Below, piece after piece: positions 10,839 to 26,705 of a stretch of DNA of 64,000 nucleotides. This DNA is from Tieghemostelium lacteum. Its lineage: Eukaryota > Evosea > Eumycetozoa > Dictyosteliales > Raperosteliaceae. Location: assembly GCA_001606155.1 (NCBI GenBank), contig LODT01000004.1:1302001-1366000 (forward strand). The letters are read 5' to 3'. The notes under the pieces are model-generated. The model ran no database searches. It was not told the DNA's origin and was given only the letters and a program-made list of their open reading frames with translations. Position numbers and translations under genes: made by a program. Position 1 is the first letter of the stretch. The number at the start of each line of letters is the position of its first letter.

Positions 10839-12527
10839 TTATAAATCATCATCAAAAAAAGAGTTGTAAGCATGTGGATCAGCTTCATAAATTGAAGGAG
10901 AGGATTTTTTTGTAATGGTAAAGAATCCAGAGAAGGTTGAGGATATATAATAGACATTAATGATGACATTGTATAATATAATAACAATGGAGATGTAATC
11001 CCATTTAGTTTTGTATTTTGGGACAAAGTAAATATACAATTTCAATGCTACCATTAGAAGGATATTTACAGATATTACGAAGACACTCCAGAACCAAAGC
11101 ATTTTTTCGTCAATGTGAACTGAGAATATTGAGCTTGAAATAGCTAGAATAATCATTACCAAAAATATACTCTTATCTTTAAATAGTTTCAAAAATATAC
11201 AAAGAAGAAGAGATAGGATGGAGACAACCAACTTGATTTGACATGCAATGGTTTTGGCGATTTGCAGAGGGTTAGAGACAACAAAATATAGAATACTAAA
11301 GTAACTGAGTGTATTGCCATTAGATCCAGAAAAGTTTGAAATGGAATCATAAAATAACCATCTTTGGAGAATGACCAATCTCAATAGTTCAAAACCAACA
11401 TTAATCAAAAATACAATATTGATGGTGGCTTGATAATGGTTGTTCTGAATTTCGTGATTGATTTCTTGTTGTTTCAAGTTCATATCTTTGTGGATACTCT
11501 TTAGAATGGAATCTTTTTCATCCAGTAATTTTGACATTGCTTCATTTTGGCTCTTCTTCATTTTTTGAATTGCTTTGTCTTCTTCAAGTCTTTGGTTTTC
11601 GGCATGTCTTCGTTGTCTATCAGCTAAATCAACACACTGTCTTTTATCATGTTCCAGGTTATCAATCTGTGATAGGACAACCATCAGGCTACACAATCCA
11701 ATTGAGTTCTTTGTGTTTTCACTGTTGTCACTGGCGGTACTGGTTGGATGAACATTACTAAATTCCTCATCACTGTTATCAACTGTATCTGGATGTTCGT
11801 CTCTAGAGAACTCCTTTTTTAAGGTTAGTATCTTAGATTTAGTACTAGTGATAAAGTTGAAACTATAAGGAGTTGCACTAGACTTATCTGGAATTAACTC
11901 TAAAAGACTAAACTGTTTGATTTGAGAATTCTTATCAGTTAGCAATTGAGTGATATTAGAGTAAATAATCTCATCTCTCTTGATTTTCTCAAACGCTATT
12001 CTCTGGTTCAAAAACATTTCGTACAGTGGACTGGTGGGACAACTAACCAAATCAATATTATTAAATTCCATCAGATCATTTTTCAATTTTATAATACCAG
12101 AATCAAGTGCAATAGAGCCACAATGGTACTGGTAAACTTGATTACGCAGTGTTCTACCAGTATCAACTAATTGGACTATAAGTTTACATCTATCCAATTT
12201 ATCTTTTGGTACTTTAGACTGCCTATGACTGTTGCCAATATCATCAACTAATTTATCAAGAACCAAAAATAGTTCATCCTTTAGAGCTATATCAATAATT
12301 TTTACAATTTGTTTATTTGCTCTAGAATCTAAATCCCTTATCCCTTTCATCAAAACCTGATTTTTATCCTGTAATCTCTTTTCACATCTACCTCTAAGAA
12401 TTCTATTCCAACAAACTAGAGAATACACTAAAACTACTACAAATAACCATAAATCCAAATAATTAAATATTTCGCTGTATACTGTCGATTCTGTTTTACT
12501 ACCACCAACTTGATTTCCTAGCACCAT
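10839..12527 (-). CDS. Coiled-coil multi-pass membrane protein, unknown function
   Basis: The 562-residue product has a membrane segment near residues 26-42 (LDLWLFVVVLVYSLVCW), a long hydrophilic helical region, a charged coiled-coil segment around residues 290-350 (ADRQRRHAENQRLEEDKAIQKM), and a C-terminal cluster of about five or six hydrophobic segments between residues 365 and 530. I do not recognise the family. A coiled coil followed by clustered C-terminal membrane helices recalls nuclear-envelope fusion proteins of the Brambleberry/GEX1/Kar5 type, but their N-terminal Cys-rich domain is not visible, so this is a weak analogy. It is convergent with mrpl22, with a short AT-rich gap between. 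Confidence 0.65.
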   Translation of the reverse strand: MVLGNQVGGSKTESTVYSEIFNYLDLWLFVVVLVYSLVCWNRILRGRCEKRLQDKNQVLMKGIRDLDSRANKQIVKIIDIALKDELFLVLDKLVDDIGNSHRQSKVPKDKLDRCKLIVQLVDTGRTLRNQVYQYHCGSIALDSGIIKLKNDLMEFNNIDLVSCPTSPLYEMFLNQRIAFEKIKRDEIIYSNITQLLTDKNSQIKQFSLLELIPDKSSATPYSFNFITSTKSKILTLKKEFSRDEHPDTVDNSDEEFSNVHPTSTASDNSENTKNSIGLCSLMVVLSQIDNLEHDKRQCVDLADRQRRHAENQRLEEDKAIQKMKKSQNEAMSKLLDEKDSILKSIHKDMNLKQQEINHEIQNNHYQATINIVFLINVGFELLRLVILQRWLFYDSISNFSGSNGNTLSYFSILYFVVSNPLQIAKTIACQIKLVVSILSLLLCIFLKLFKDKSIFLVMIILAISSSIFSVHIDEKMLWFWSVFVISVNILLMVALKLYIYFVPKYKTKWDYISIVIILYNVIINVYYISSTFSGFFTITKKSSPSIYEADPHAYNSFFDDDL

Positions 12528-12829
12528 TTTTCTAACTGATTAAGATATATAAAAAATTCTTACCTCTAAAAATAAAAGAATATATAAAAGATTAACTAAA
12601 CTAATAATATATGTCCACAAACAAACAATTCAATATTAACAATAATAAAAAATATATTTAATGTTCAATATTATTTAACAGATTCAAACCATCAGTTTAA
12701 AAAATTAACCTTTTATATTTATATTTTCAAAAGAAAACCCCTAACTTCACCAATTTAAAAAAAAATAAATATGAAAGTTCTTTAAAAATAATATTAAATA
12801 AGATATTGGTCATAATTAAAGTGTTGGTT
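12528..12829. other. Short intergenic, AT-rich
   Basis: This gap of about 300 bp lies between two minus-strand genes. It is nearly pure A/T with no coding-like stretch; it presumably contains the promoter of the membrane-protein gene and the terminator of the next. Confidence 0.5.
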
Positions 12830-14155
12830 TTAATTTATTTTAGTAGTTGAGGTGGTTTGATCATTAGCTTGATCACTAGCATTGTCAGTATTGTCAACAA
12901 CTTCTAAACTACAAAAATGATTAAGTGATGGATGACCAGACCAATTGATATAAAAAGTATTTACAGGTCTAATATTTTCTTTTACACATTGTTGATATTC
13001 TTTGGATTTAAAATAAAGTTTCATTCGGGTGGAGATGGGTCTTGTCTGTAAATGGAATTCCCATTTTACAATTTTATCAGAAGATTTCTCACGTACACAT
13101 CCAAATTCAAATGCCCAGCTGACAGGGGATAGACCAAATTTAGTTATATAAGGTTCCATATCTACCAGTAGAGTTTGAAAAAGTCCTTGTACAGCAGGAT
13201 CCATAAAAAAATATTCTTGAGACTGATACATGAAGGCATTATAGAAACGGTATGGTGAGTTTAGTAGACAGTCTCTGTTTTGTTTAGTTGCAGCATTTAC
13301 AAATACATCGTCAAGTTGTTTACCAATACCAAGACCTGGCATACTCTGACCTGGTAGAGGTGGTCTTTGGTTTGTAAATGTCTTATTAGGATCTTGTAGA
13401 CATAACCATTCAATAACAGTAGCTTTAATAGGAAACTGAATCAGTCCTAGTATCTTCTCACTATTCACCAAATCACCCCATTCATAAGTCTCACCAGTCA
13501 CTATAAAATGTGGTAGATATCTATTATCGACACCTTGTGGCATTAAATTTTGTTTTTGTGTTTTTGATTCTCTTTCACGTTGTTTTTGTTGAATAATCTC
13601 AGAGACATATATCTCCTTTCTCCTAATAAACATATCCACTAACAATAAATGATTATTACTCGATGACTTTACATCATGTGGATTCTCTGCAGAACTAATC
13701 TGAACTCTATGAACAAAAGGATCTGAATTATCTATAGTTATATGTAAACTCTTGTAATTTCTATGTGCTAATTGCTCCATAATACCAAATTTCTCAAAAC
13801 TATTTTGAATATCTTTTACAGAGTATGTATTCAGAAGTAAACCATCATTTAAAGTAGGTACACCACTGAGATCATCTTCATCCAATGAATCAATTCTCAT
13901 ATCAAAGTCTATAGAATTCATTGGATTGGAGTAGTTTGATATAATACTCTTGATCTGTAACATTTTGCTAATCCATTTACATGATACATCCAAAAAAAAC
14001 TCTTTTAAATATTTTTCAACTAACTGGTATTGGGTCATTAAAAATGTATTATTTGATTTATCTATATTATTATTGTTATTAACATTATTATTTTCAGTAT
14101 TAGCACAATGATTTGAACTATTATTATTCATTGTTTCTTTTTGGTTATTTGTCAT
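12830..14155 (-). CDS. Conserved protein of unknown function with a PPLPGQxxPGLG motif
   Basis: The 441-residue single-exon product starts with an Asn-rich tail of about 35 residues; the remainder is of normal complexity and looks globular. The most distinctive segment is RPPLPGQSMPGLGIG at about residues 266-280, preceded by a WLCLQDPNKTF helix-like stretch and followed by a region rich in aromatic residues (SPYRFYNAFMYQSQEYFFMDP). No signal peptide or membrane helix is visible. I have a loose memory of similar GQ-hPGLG motifs in poorly characterised proteins of bacteria and protists, but I cannot name a family. Function unknown. Confidence 0.7.
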   Translation of the reverse strand: MTNNQKETMNNNSSNHCANTENNNVNNNNNIDKSNNTFLMTQYQLVEKYLKEFFLDVSCKWISKMLQIKSIISNYSNPMNSIDFDMRIDSLDEDDLSGVPTLNDGLLLNTYSVKDIQNSFEKFGIMEQLAHRNYKSLHITIDNSDPFVHRVQISSAENPHDVKSSSNNHLLLVDMFIRRKEIYVSEIIQQKQRERESKTQKQNLMPQGVDNRYLPHFIVTGETYEWGDLVNSEKILGLIQFPIKATVIEWLCLQDPNKTFTNQRPPLPGQSMPGLGIGKQLDDVFVNAATKQNRDCLLNSPYRFYNAFMYQSQEYFFMDPAVQGLFQTLLVDMEPYITKFGLSPVSWAFEFGCVREKSSDKIVKWEFHLQTRPISTRMKLYFKSKEYQQCVKENIRPVNTFYINWSGHPSLNHFCSLEVVDNTDNASDQANDQTTSTTKIN

Positions 14156-14372
14156 TTTGATATTGCAAAGTGTGGGAAAAAGGTATGAAGAATTTCAAAA
14201 CAAAAAATATGTTCAAATATAAGGGAAAATTAAAAATTTTAATTTTTTTTTTAATTTATTTATTGTCAGAACCCCAATTTGGAAAAAGATGATGTTTCTA
14301 GGATATTTATAAATCAAAAAATGGTAATTAATGTTTTTTTAAAGTAATGATTAAGTGTTTTAAATGAAGACA

Positions 14373-16547
14373 CTATAATTTTAAAGGTTTTATTGGTGAC
14401 TCAAAAAAATCAACAAGTTTTTTAACAGCTGAAGCAGAATCAAATTGTGGGCTGTTTGGAACTGATGGTGTTTTGAGTATTGGTCGAGATGTAGTTGATA
14501 GGGGTCTATAAATTTTTGAATTTGGTGTTAGTGTTTGTGATTTTGTTATGATACTACTATTACTACTTTGGGAATCGGGTGAATTTAAAAATGATGATGG
14601 TGTATTGGGTCTTGATATGGATCCTGATCTTAAGGTATTGGATTTAAATGGTACTGATTTAGATGTAAGATTATTAATCATTGGTGTTACTACAGTTTGT
14701 TTTTGGGGACTTGTGTTTTGTGGTTGTTTTGAATTATTTGTAGTTGTGGTACAGTGATTTTTAGGTGAGGTTAATACAAAGGATGATGTTAGAGTACTGG
14801 TTGATGCTATGGATGTGGATTTTGGTGTTAGAGGTTTAGGTGATATTGGCATTGATATTATAGAAGAATTGTTGGCGTTGGTAGTGTTGGTGGTATTTAC
14901 AGACTCAGTTGATTGGTTTAGGTGTGGTGGAGAGGAACTTGAAGAAATACTGATGGAATTACGATTAAGTTGGGAGGTTACAAATATTGGTATACATTGT
15001 GATTCGATTAGTGATATATCTTTACTACATATTGCGCCACTTTGTGAGAAGTTTGATGATGATACTTCATCTTCTGTTGTAACGGATGAACAAGAACTCG
15101 ATAGTGAATGTCCTGTAAGTGGTGATACTGATGAATAGGTTGATATACCATTGGTTGTAGTAGTTGTAGTGTTGGAAAATGGTTTTACCAATGTTAATTC
15201 ATTATTTAGACAACATTCAGAAAGATTACTTGGACTTATTAATAGCTGTGGAGAACAGAATGATGGTGATGATAATGGATCTTCTTGTAAACAGGTAGGT
15301 AGACTATACTCTTTAGATAGCATTTTATATTCACAATTGCCACTTGATTCAAGAGATTTTAAATATTCTGCAGAACCGGTATTCTGAGCTAGAATAGTTT
15401 CTAAATCATCACCAATTTGGTAATCACTAGATAATGACATGGTATCGGAACACAAAGAGGAAACATCATCATTTTCATCTCTGGAATGATATCCTCTATG
15501 TTGAGGAATTGATTTACTTATAGGAGAAGGCAACATTTGTATATTATGATATATTTCTTTTAGAGGTGATAATGTAATACTCTGTTCTTGTAATTGATTT
15601 ATATAACTGAATGCATCATCCAAAGATTTCAAAGCATCCTCAATATTCTTATTCTGTACACTGGTTTGAGTTTGTTTATGAAACTGATGCAATTCTTGAA
15701 TCTTTGATTTCATGTTCATATTCTCTTGCTGATAGTCTTGTAACAGTGAAAACAGTAGATTATAAGATTGTTCCAAATCCTCAACTTTTTGATTCAACTT
15801 TGAAACCTCAATTTCATTCTTTATCTTGTCTAGTATATACTTGTCATTTAGTCTTAGATTCTCAGTTTTCAACTGCTCAATCATCTCTTGTTGATCTTTT
15901 ATCAATTGTTTCTTTTTTCCAAAGTTTTCTATAAATGATAGATTAGACTTCTTCCTAGAAACTTGATTTTGATTTAACATGGAGTTTTGTTGTGATTGAT
16001 AATATACAGCTGTTGGTGATGAATTGGATTTCAACTCAAAATTTGATTTACCAGAATTAGAGTCCATTGATGAATATAATATTTTACGATTATTTTGTAA
16101 ATGGTTCGGAGATTCATTGGATGAAGTATTTGGTTGTATGGTAGATATTAAATGTGAATTGGATGATTGACTTTTTTTCAAAATATTATTTTGGTTATTG
16201 TAATTGATATTATTGGAATTGATAGATTGTTGTTTTGGTGATTCATTGAAATTGTAACAAGACTGATATGGTGATTGTGGAAATTGGAATGAATTGGAAT
16301 CTAATGATGGTGATGCTGTATTAATATTTGGAATGGTGGAATTATACTTTGGTGATGATTTTTTCAACTTAAAAGTTGATTCTGATAATTTAAAATTTAA
16401 TTTCTTTTCATTATTAGTATTGGGTGATTGATGTGGTTGATTTTGTTTATATTCTATATTATTTTGACTTTTACTAAGATTTAATTGTTGACTACTTGAT
16501 AAATTCTTTTTATCATTGTTTATAAATTTTTTAATAATACTTGACAT
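14373..16547 (-). CDS. Ser/Asn-rich protein with central coiled coil
   Basis: The 724-residue product is almost wholly low complexity, with Ser, Asn, Thr and Pro tracts and many SP/TP sites that could be kinase targets. The exception is residues about 205-290, a heptad-rich coiled coil (for example QEMIEQLKTENLRLNDKY) that suggests a dimer. A short conserved-looking C-terminus (VKKLVDFFESPIKPLKL) could be a docking motif. I recognise no domain. It stops with TAG, whereas most genes here use TAA. It is probably expressed, since the frame is open over 2.1 kb and codon use matches its neighbours. Confidence 0.6.
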   Translation of the reverse strand: MSSIIKKFINNDKKNLSSSQQLNLSKSQNNIEYKQNQPHQSPNTNNEKKLNFKLSESTFKLKKSSPKYNSTIPNINTASPSLDSNSFQFPQSPYQSCYNFNESPKQQSINSNNINYNNQNNILKKSQSSNSHLISTIQPNTSSNESPNHLQNNRKILYSSMDSNSGKSNFELKSNSSPTAVYYQSQQNSMLNQNQVSRKKSNLSFIENFGKKKQLIKDQQEMIEQLKTENLRLNDKYILDKIKNEIEVSKLNQKVEDLEQSYNLLFSLLQDYQQENMNMKSKIQELHQFHKQTQTSVQNKNIEDALKSLDDAFSYINQLQEQSITLSPLKEIYHNIQMLPSPISKSIPQHRGYHSRDENDDVSSLCSDTMSLSSDYQIGDDLETILAQNTGSAEYLKSLESSGNCEYKMLSKEYSLPTCLQEDPLSSPSFCSPQLLISPSNLSECCLNNELTLVKPFSNTTTTTTNGISTYSSVSPLTGHSLSSSCSSVTTEDEVSSSNFSQSGAICSKDISLIESQCIPIFVTSQLNRNSISISSSSSPPHLNQSTESVNTTNTTNANNSSIISMPISPKPLTPKSTSIASTSTLTSSFVLTSPKNHCTTTTNNSKQPQNTSPQKQTVVTPMINNLTSKSVPFKSNTLRSGSISRPNTPSSFLNSPDSQSSNSSIITKSQTLTPNSKIYRPLSTTSRPILKTPSVPNSPQFDSASAVKKLVDFFESPIKPLKL

Positions 16548-17774
16548 TTATTATTAAAGATTGAATATATATAAATAAATAATTTTAGTTTAAGGATATA
16601 TAAATAAATTATAATAAAACAAAAAAAAAATGATGATTATAATAAAAAAATTAAAACTAATGGGAATGAAAGAAAATTCTAAAAAAAGAGTTAATTGATG
16701 ATGATGATGTATTTGGAATATCTAAACACAAATTATCTTAAATTCCCACAATATCAAACCAATATTTTAAAAAAAATTAAAATAGAGGTGTCACAAGAGA
16801 GAATATAAGAATAGTGGAGTTTTATTAAATGGTTGTTGATCTATGAAAAGATAGTTGAGTTGGAGAGAATAAATTAAAATAAAATTGAAAAAATTATAGA
16901 ATAAAACTCAAATGTTTAAAATTTAATTAATAAAGTGCAATGTATATATGCAAGTGATTTATCGCTCCTTTTGCTATGTATTGTTATAAAACTCTGTTTA
17001 AATTAACACCCTAAAAAAAAGTTAAAAATTTCTCAATCTGTTATATATAAATTTTATTTTTTATGTTTGGGTATCAATGTAATCAACACTATCATTAAAA
17101 ACTAAAAACACACATATCACCCACTACTGCTATTGTTTTTATTTTAAAAACTAATGAAAAAAAAAAGTTAATGTAGTACTATTTGAATTTGTGTTTAATG
17201 GTATTTAGGGGTGTTGTGTGATTCATTTAACACATTTGGAAAAAATGACAATTTAAGTCAAAGTTGATGTTGATATGATCTCACCAAACCTTATTTTCTC
17301 ACTCTTTATGTTATTTTTAGACTATTGTTAATAAATACCTATCTCTATTTATAAAATTAAATTATTTTTAAATATAATACAGTGGGGTGTATTATTAATT
17401 GAATAGGTAGTATATTTTTAGAAACTGTTAATTTAACTATCTACTAAATACTTAATCCTTAAATTCCAATAAAATAACTCACACAACACAACCAAACAAT
17501 ATAATAAATATATATATAATATATTAATGTAAAAATATTCTACAAATAATTTATTTTCATACGGACTTGTCAATTCCAAATCCCCCAACACACACAACCA
17601 ATGAAATGAATGGAATTGTAGAATCAACAAAAAGTAATTTCACTACAGCATTTCCAACCACCAAAGAAACACCCAATAATAAATATTATAAACAAGAGTA
17701 GAATCTCTAACAGATTCATCTAGATATTGATACTATTGAATATTACTCTAACACACACATTTACACACTAATAA
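16548..17774. other. Intergenic region of 1.2 kb
   Basis: The part next to 16547 should hold the promoter of the coiled-coil gene. Most of the rest is A/T-rich with oligo-A runs. One small GC-richer open frame of 32 codons on the plus strand (17606-17701) is discussed under findings. No RNA gene or mobile element is visible. Confidence 0.5.
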
Positions 17775-19445
17775 TTATTTTGATAGTTGAGTATCTTTAG
17801 GTTGTATAATAGGTGTACTGGTTTGTTGTTGGTGTGGCTGTTGTGATATTTGCTGTTCAGCTGATCTTTCAAGACTTTTAGTCAGAGATAAATCAGCACA
17901 TAGAGAACTTATTCTTAAATGAGTTTTCTTGAATGCAGATGGAGAGTAATTTGAAGTATTTATAGTAGTTGGTGGTACAATTATATTTATACCATGACTA
18001 CTACTACTACTACTGTTATTACTCGATGTGGACATTGGTGACAGTGGTGGTAGTGCTGATAATGTTGGTATATTTGAAGTTTGTTGTTGTTGTTGTTGTT
18101 GTAATTGTTGATGATGACTATGTATAGAATGACTTGTTGGAGATTGTGGTGTTGGTGTAATTTGTAAATTAGATAAATCAAATTTATCAATTTCATTAAT
18201 ATTACTATTATTAGTAATACTATTGTTACTATTACTATTTACATTATTATTATTATTATTATTGTTGTTGTTAAAACTCTCCTCATTTATCAAATATAAA
18301 GGTGAAGTTAAGAGAGTAGTTGAATCGGTATTCTTATTACTATTACTATTTAGTTTAAATTTGTTATTACTAATATTGTTATTATTGATACTATTAATAA
18401 ATGGAGAATTTGGAGTTGAGATGTTGAGTGATTGGAGAAGCTTTGGGGTTGATAAAGATGTTTTATTTTCCTCATCGATGCCATTGGCCGAACTAATACT
18501 TTTGTTATTACTATTAATATCCAAAGCTGTTACATTTACAGAATGTCTTCTCAGTTGTAGTTTTTGACTACTCTGATGACTACTACTACTATTAATACTG
18601 TGTTGTGGGATTTGATGAGATATTCCAATACCATTTGGTGTGGTACTAGTTGATACTAAATTTGGTGATAAACACGCAACAGAAGATGGCGCTGAGTTAC
18701 TACCATTACAAGATGTACTACTCAATAAACTATCAATGTCCGATAGATTAATGTTACTACTAGTAACAATAGTAGGTGTTATTATTGTTGTTGTTGTTGA
18801 TGTTGATGCTGTAGTATTTGTACAAGATGAATTTGTTGTTGCTGTAGAATTATCAAATATTTTTCTTTTTTCTAAAATTAAATTGTGTAGGTGATCTCTA
18901 TTAAATGATCCTTCAATCTTTTTCATTTTTTTTTTAAAAAAAGTAAGTTAGTGTTGGTTTCAATAATTATTGATGAAATGAAATCATACTTTTACATCAA
19001 TATTTATCAGATCTTTTTGAGAAATTTGTGGAAAATCATTAAAGGACAGTGGATCAATCATCAATTTATCTCCAAGATAAAATGACATGGAAGATTGATT
19101 TATAGACAACTCATCAGAAACTCTCTTTTTTGTAGTTTGAATTGTATCCCCAGTTGTCATTTTTAATTGAAATGATAATGGTACTTCAAAACTACTATCC
19201 TCATCGGATTTGGAATAAAACCTTAAATTTACCTCTAAAGGTGAATGTATATTTGACTCTTGATCATAAGATATAACTTTTTTAAAAGATTGTTCATTAC
19301 TATTGTTATTATTATTATTATTATTATTATTGTTGTTATTGCCTGTTAAATTATTATTACAATCTTGTTTCATTATTTGTAATTGAGTTAAGGACATTAT
19401 CCTTAGAGATGAAAATTTAGTTAGAGTTTCTCTGTGTGTTGACAT
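17775..19445 (-). CDS. Ubiquitin-fold-like N-terminal domain plus low-complexity protein, two exons
   Basis: I join exon 18990-19445 to exon 17775-18917 across a 72-nt intron (GTATGA donor, CTAAC branch-like site, AG acceptor). The join is in phase and gives a 532-residue protein. After an Asn-rich stretch, residues about 80-152 look like a beta-grasp: a strand with PLSFQLKM, a helix (TIQTTKKRVSDEL) and a YLGDKLMIDP turn of the kind seen in ubiquitin-like domains. The second exon encodes Ser/Thr/Asn/Gln-rich sequence with a few positively charged segments. An alternative is two separate genes, with an ATG nine bases upstream of the acceptor starting the second, but the normal intron signals favour one. 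Function unknown. Confidence 0.55.
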
Positions 19446-19588
19446 GTTGGTTGTGTTTTATCATTTATGATGATTTTATGTTTTGAGGTGTCTTTAGATG
19501 AGAGATGATAAAAACAAAAATCAAAAAAAAAAAAAATAAAAATAAATTTAGAAAAAAAAAAATATATAAAAATGGTTTTATTTGTTTT

Positions 19589-20893
19589 TTAATTTCCAGT
19601 TGATCCAGGAATATCATTTTTTACTTTAAGTGATGAAAATACATTTTTAATAATCTCTATACATTCTTTTAATTGTTCTATGGTGATGGTCAAAGGTGGG
19701 GCCAAACGAATGATATTGTCATGAGTTGGTTTAGCTAAAAGACCAGCTTTGGCAAAAGCAATACAAATGTCCCATGCAGATACTGGATAATTTGGATCAA
19801 TGACAATGGCATTCAAAAGACCTTTACCACGAACCAATTGAATAGCTGGATTCTGAATCTTTTGAATTTCATCACGGAAGTATTCACCCATTCTCTGAGC
19901 ATTCTCAGCAAGGTTTTCCTCTTTGAGGACCTCTAGGGCTGCAATGGCAACTGCTGATGCTAATGGTGAACCTCCATATGTAGAACCATGTTCACCTGGA
20001 TGAATAGTCAAAGTAATCTCTTTACTTGACAATACAGCACTGATAGGCAAGAGACCTCCAGAAATTGCCTTACCAAGTAAAACAATATCTGGTTTGACCT
20101 GGTCCCAATCGGATGCCAATAATCTACCAGTTCTACATAAGCCAGTTTGAATCTCGTCGCAAATCAGCAGGACGTTATATCTCTTGCAAATCTCTGCGCA
20201 TTTTGCAAGGTATCCTTGATCAGGTACAACGACACCAGCCTCACCTTGAATAGGTTCAACTATAAACCCACAAACTCTCTCATGATTAACCTTAAGAAAC
20301 TCCTCCAACTGCTCTGGTGAGTTATAGTCAATCTTGTGTAACCCTCCTAACAAAGGTCCGTATTTTGAATAAGATGATGGATCGTCACTCATGGAAATCA
20401 CACCAATAGTTCTTCCATGGAAACATCCACGACAGCTAACGACAATAGCTTGGTTGTCTGCTATTCCCTTCTTTGCATATCCCCATCTACGAGCTAGTTT
20501 AATACCAGTTTCGACAGCTTCTGCACCGGTGTTCATTGGAATCACCATTTCATATCCAAAATACTCTGTAATGAACTTAGCATATTGTGGGAAGACTTCA
20601 TTGTAGAAAGCCCTGGATGAAAGTGCACATTTCTGAGCTTGTTCAACTAGAGCCTGAACAATCTTTGGGTGACTATGACCTTGGTTAACTGCACTATATG
20701 CAGAGAGGAAATCAAAGTATCTCTTATCCTCAACATCCCAAACATAGACACCTTGAGATTTTTTGAACACAACTGGCATGGGATGATAGGTATGTGCTGC
20801 AAAGTTTTCTTCCATTTTCATTAACTCATTACTTGATAATTGTGTATTATGGTGTTCTTTACCATTACTCTTTTTTTCAATATATGGATCCAT
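19589..20893 (-). CDS. oatA: Ornithine aminotransferase
   Basis: The 434-residue product is a full-length class-III PLP aminotransferase. It converts ornithine and 2-oxoglutarate to glutamate semialdehyde and glutamate, linking arginine and proline metabolism. Visible family features are [19 protein letters not shown], the [17 protein letters not shown] phosphate-binding segment, [16 protein letters not shown], the DEIQTG motif (D246) and the PLP-binding lysine at about K275 in LLGKAISGG. The N-terminus has no clear mitochondrial presequence, so a cytosolic enzyme is likely. The start at 20893 begins [11 protein letters not shown]; a start further in would clip the fold only slightly. No intron. 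Confidence 0.93.
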   Translation of the reverse strand: MDPYIEKKSNGKEHHNTQLSSNELMKMEENFAAHTYHPMPVVFKKSQGVYVWDVEDKRYFDFLSAYSAVNQGHSHPKIVQALVEQAQKCALSSRAFYNEVFPQYAKFITEYFGYEMVIPMNTGAEAVETGIKLARRWGYAKKGIADNQAIVVSCRGCFHGRTIGVISMSDDPSSYSKYGPLLGGLHKIDYNSPEQLEEFLKVNHERVCGFIVEPIQGEAGVVVPDQGYLAKCAEICKRYNVLLICDEIQTGLCRTGRLLASDWDQVKPDIVLLGKAISGGLLPISAVLSSKEITLTIHPGEHGSTYGGSPLASAVAIAALEVLKEENLAENAQRMGEYFRDEIQKIQNPAIQLVRGKGLLNAIVIDPNYPVSAWDICIAFAKAGLLAKPTHDNIIRLAPPLTITIEQLKECIEIIKNVFSSLKVKNDIPGSTGN

Positions 20894-22137
20894 CGTGTAT
20901 ATATGTGTTTTTCGTTGTTATTATATATTATTAAAATGTTTTTAGTGTCGTGTGGTGGTGATGTATTAATCGGATATGTGTTATGATTGATATTTATTAT
21001 ATACTAAATTTGGTATATAATTATATTTCTGTTAATATAAGCTGTTTATTATAATATATGAGCTGTTCAATTTCCCAACGACACAAGAGGTGATTGCAAA
21101 TGTAATTTTTTAAAAAAAAAATTTTAAAATTTTGTGAATTGTTATTGGATTTTTTTTGGAAGTTGATGATGTAGTCCTGATAATCTTTCGAAAATATAAA
21201 AATGATGATGAATTTGTCAACAAATAAAATGTTCTATAAAAAAAATTATTTCTTTTTTTTTTTTTTAAAAAAATGTTTGAGATTTTAATTTATGTATATG
21301 TAAAATAACATATTCAAAAAAGAGGTTATAGAGTGTAAGGAGTATAGGGGGGTGGTTAACATAATAGATTAAATATAAAAATGATAATACACATATATTG
21401 CAATTTAATTAAAAAAATTAATATTATTATAGTGTGGTTTGTTTTCAACAACAACATTACCCCCAAAAAAACATTAATGTATTTAAAAATAGACAAAATG
21501 GAAATTTCCAAAAACTTACAATTTCAAAATAAAATGATCTTTAGTTTAAATAAATAATCTATGAAAATATTATTGTAATATATTAGTTATAGTATTAGTA
21601 ATATATATATTTAAAATTTCTCGAGTGAGATCTGTTCAAAGTGAAATGAAAAATAAAAAAAAAAAAAAAAAATTACTTTAGAGGACCAATTTCATCTTAA
21701 TCTTACGAATAGATTTTTTCCGTCCTTAAATTCAAAATCTTAAACAAAAAACATTCCAAAATTATTGATCATAAAAATTTAGTGTTCTTTTATAAGATTA
21801 AGATGGCGTTGTCAAATAAATATCTTCATAAAATTTTTTAAAACTAGGGGTAAAAAAGTAAGATGAGAGCTTTTTAGGAAAATATTTTGACAATTATAAG
21901 AACAAGGGAAAAATAAAATTGGTAGCGAGTAGAAAACTCAGTTGTGCTTTTAGAATGTTATTGAATATTCATTTTAATTTTATTTGAATTTTCTATTCAT
22001 TGGTTGTGTGTTAATATATATATATGTATATATTTTTGATTATCAATCCATTATTATAATTAAATTAATAATAATAAGTAATTTATCTTTTTTTTTTTTT
22101 TGTTTTGTTAAATAATTATGAGATGCAAGTACAGTAT
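20894..22137. other. Intergenic region of 1.2 kb with one inverted repeat
   Basis: This is the promoter side of ornithine aminotransferase and the 3' side of the Myb gene. It is A/T-rich with several poly-A/T runs. Around 21680-21960 the composition is less extreme and a perfect 13-bp inverted repeat occurs (separate entry). No tRNA, coding-like exon or mobile element was seen. Confidence 0.5.
21693..21805. repeat. 13-bp inverted repeat enclosing about 87 bp
   Basis: CATCTTAATCTTA at 21693-21705 is the exact reverse complement of TAAGATTAAGATG at 21793-21805. No convincing target-site duplication flanks it. It could be the ends of a tiny non-autonomous element, the stem of a structured RNA, or chance in AT-rich DNA. 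Confidence 0.45.
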
Positions 22138-26600
<4,463 letters not shown>

Positions 26601-26705
26601 TTATTGTTTTGAGTAATAAATCATGCAATGATATTTATTTGGAAATGGAAGAAATCGAAGAGATGATTTAGTAGGAGATTGCACCAAAAGTACATTAGCA
26701 AGATC

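Noticed and set aside
14548-15934. Several plus-strand open frames inside the coiled-coil gene
   Set aside because: They mirror Ser/Thr/Asn-rich sequence of a 724-codon minus-strand frame and show no domain of their own.
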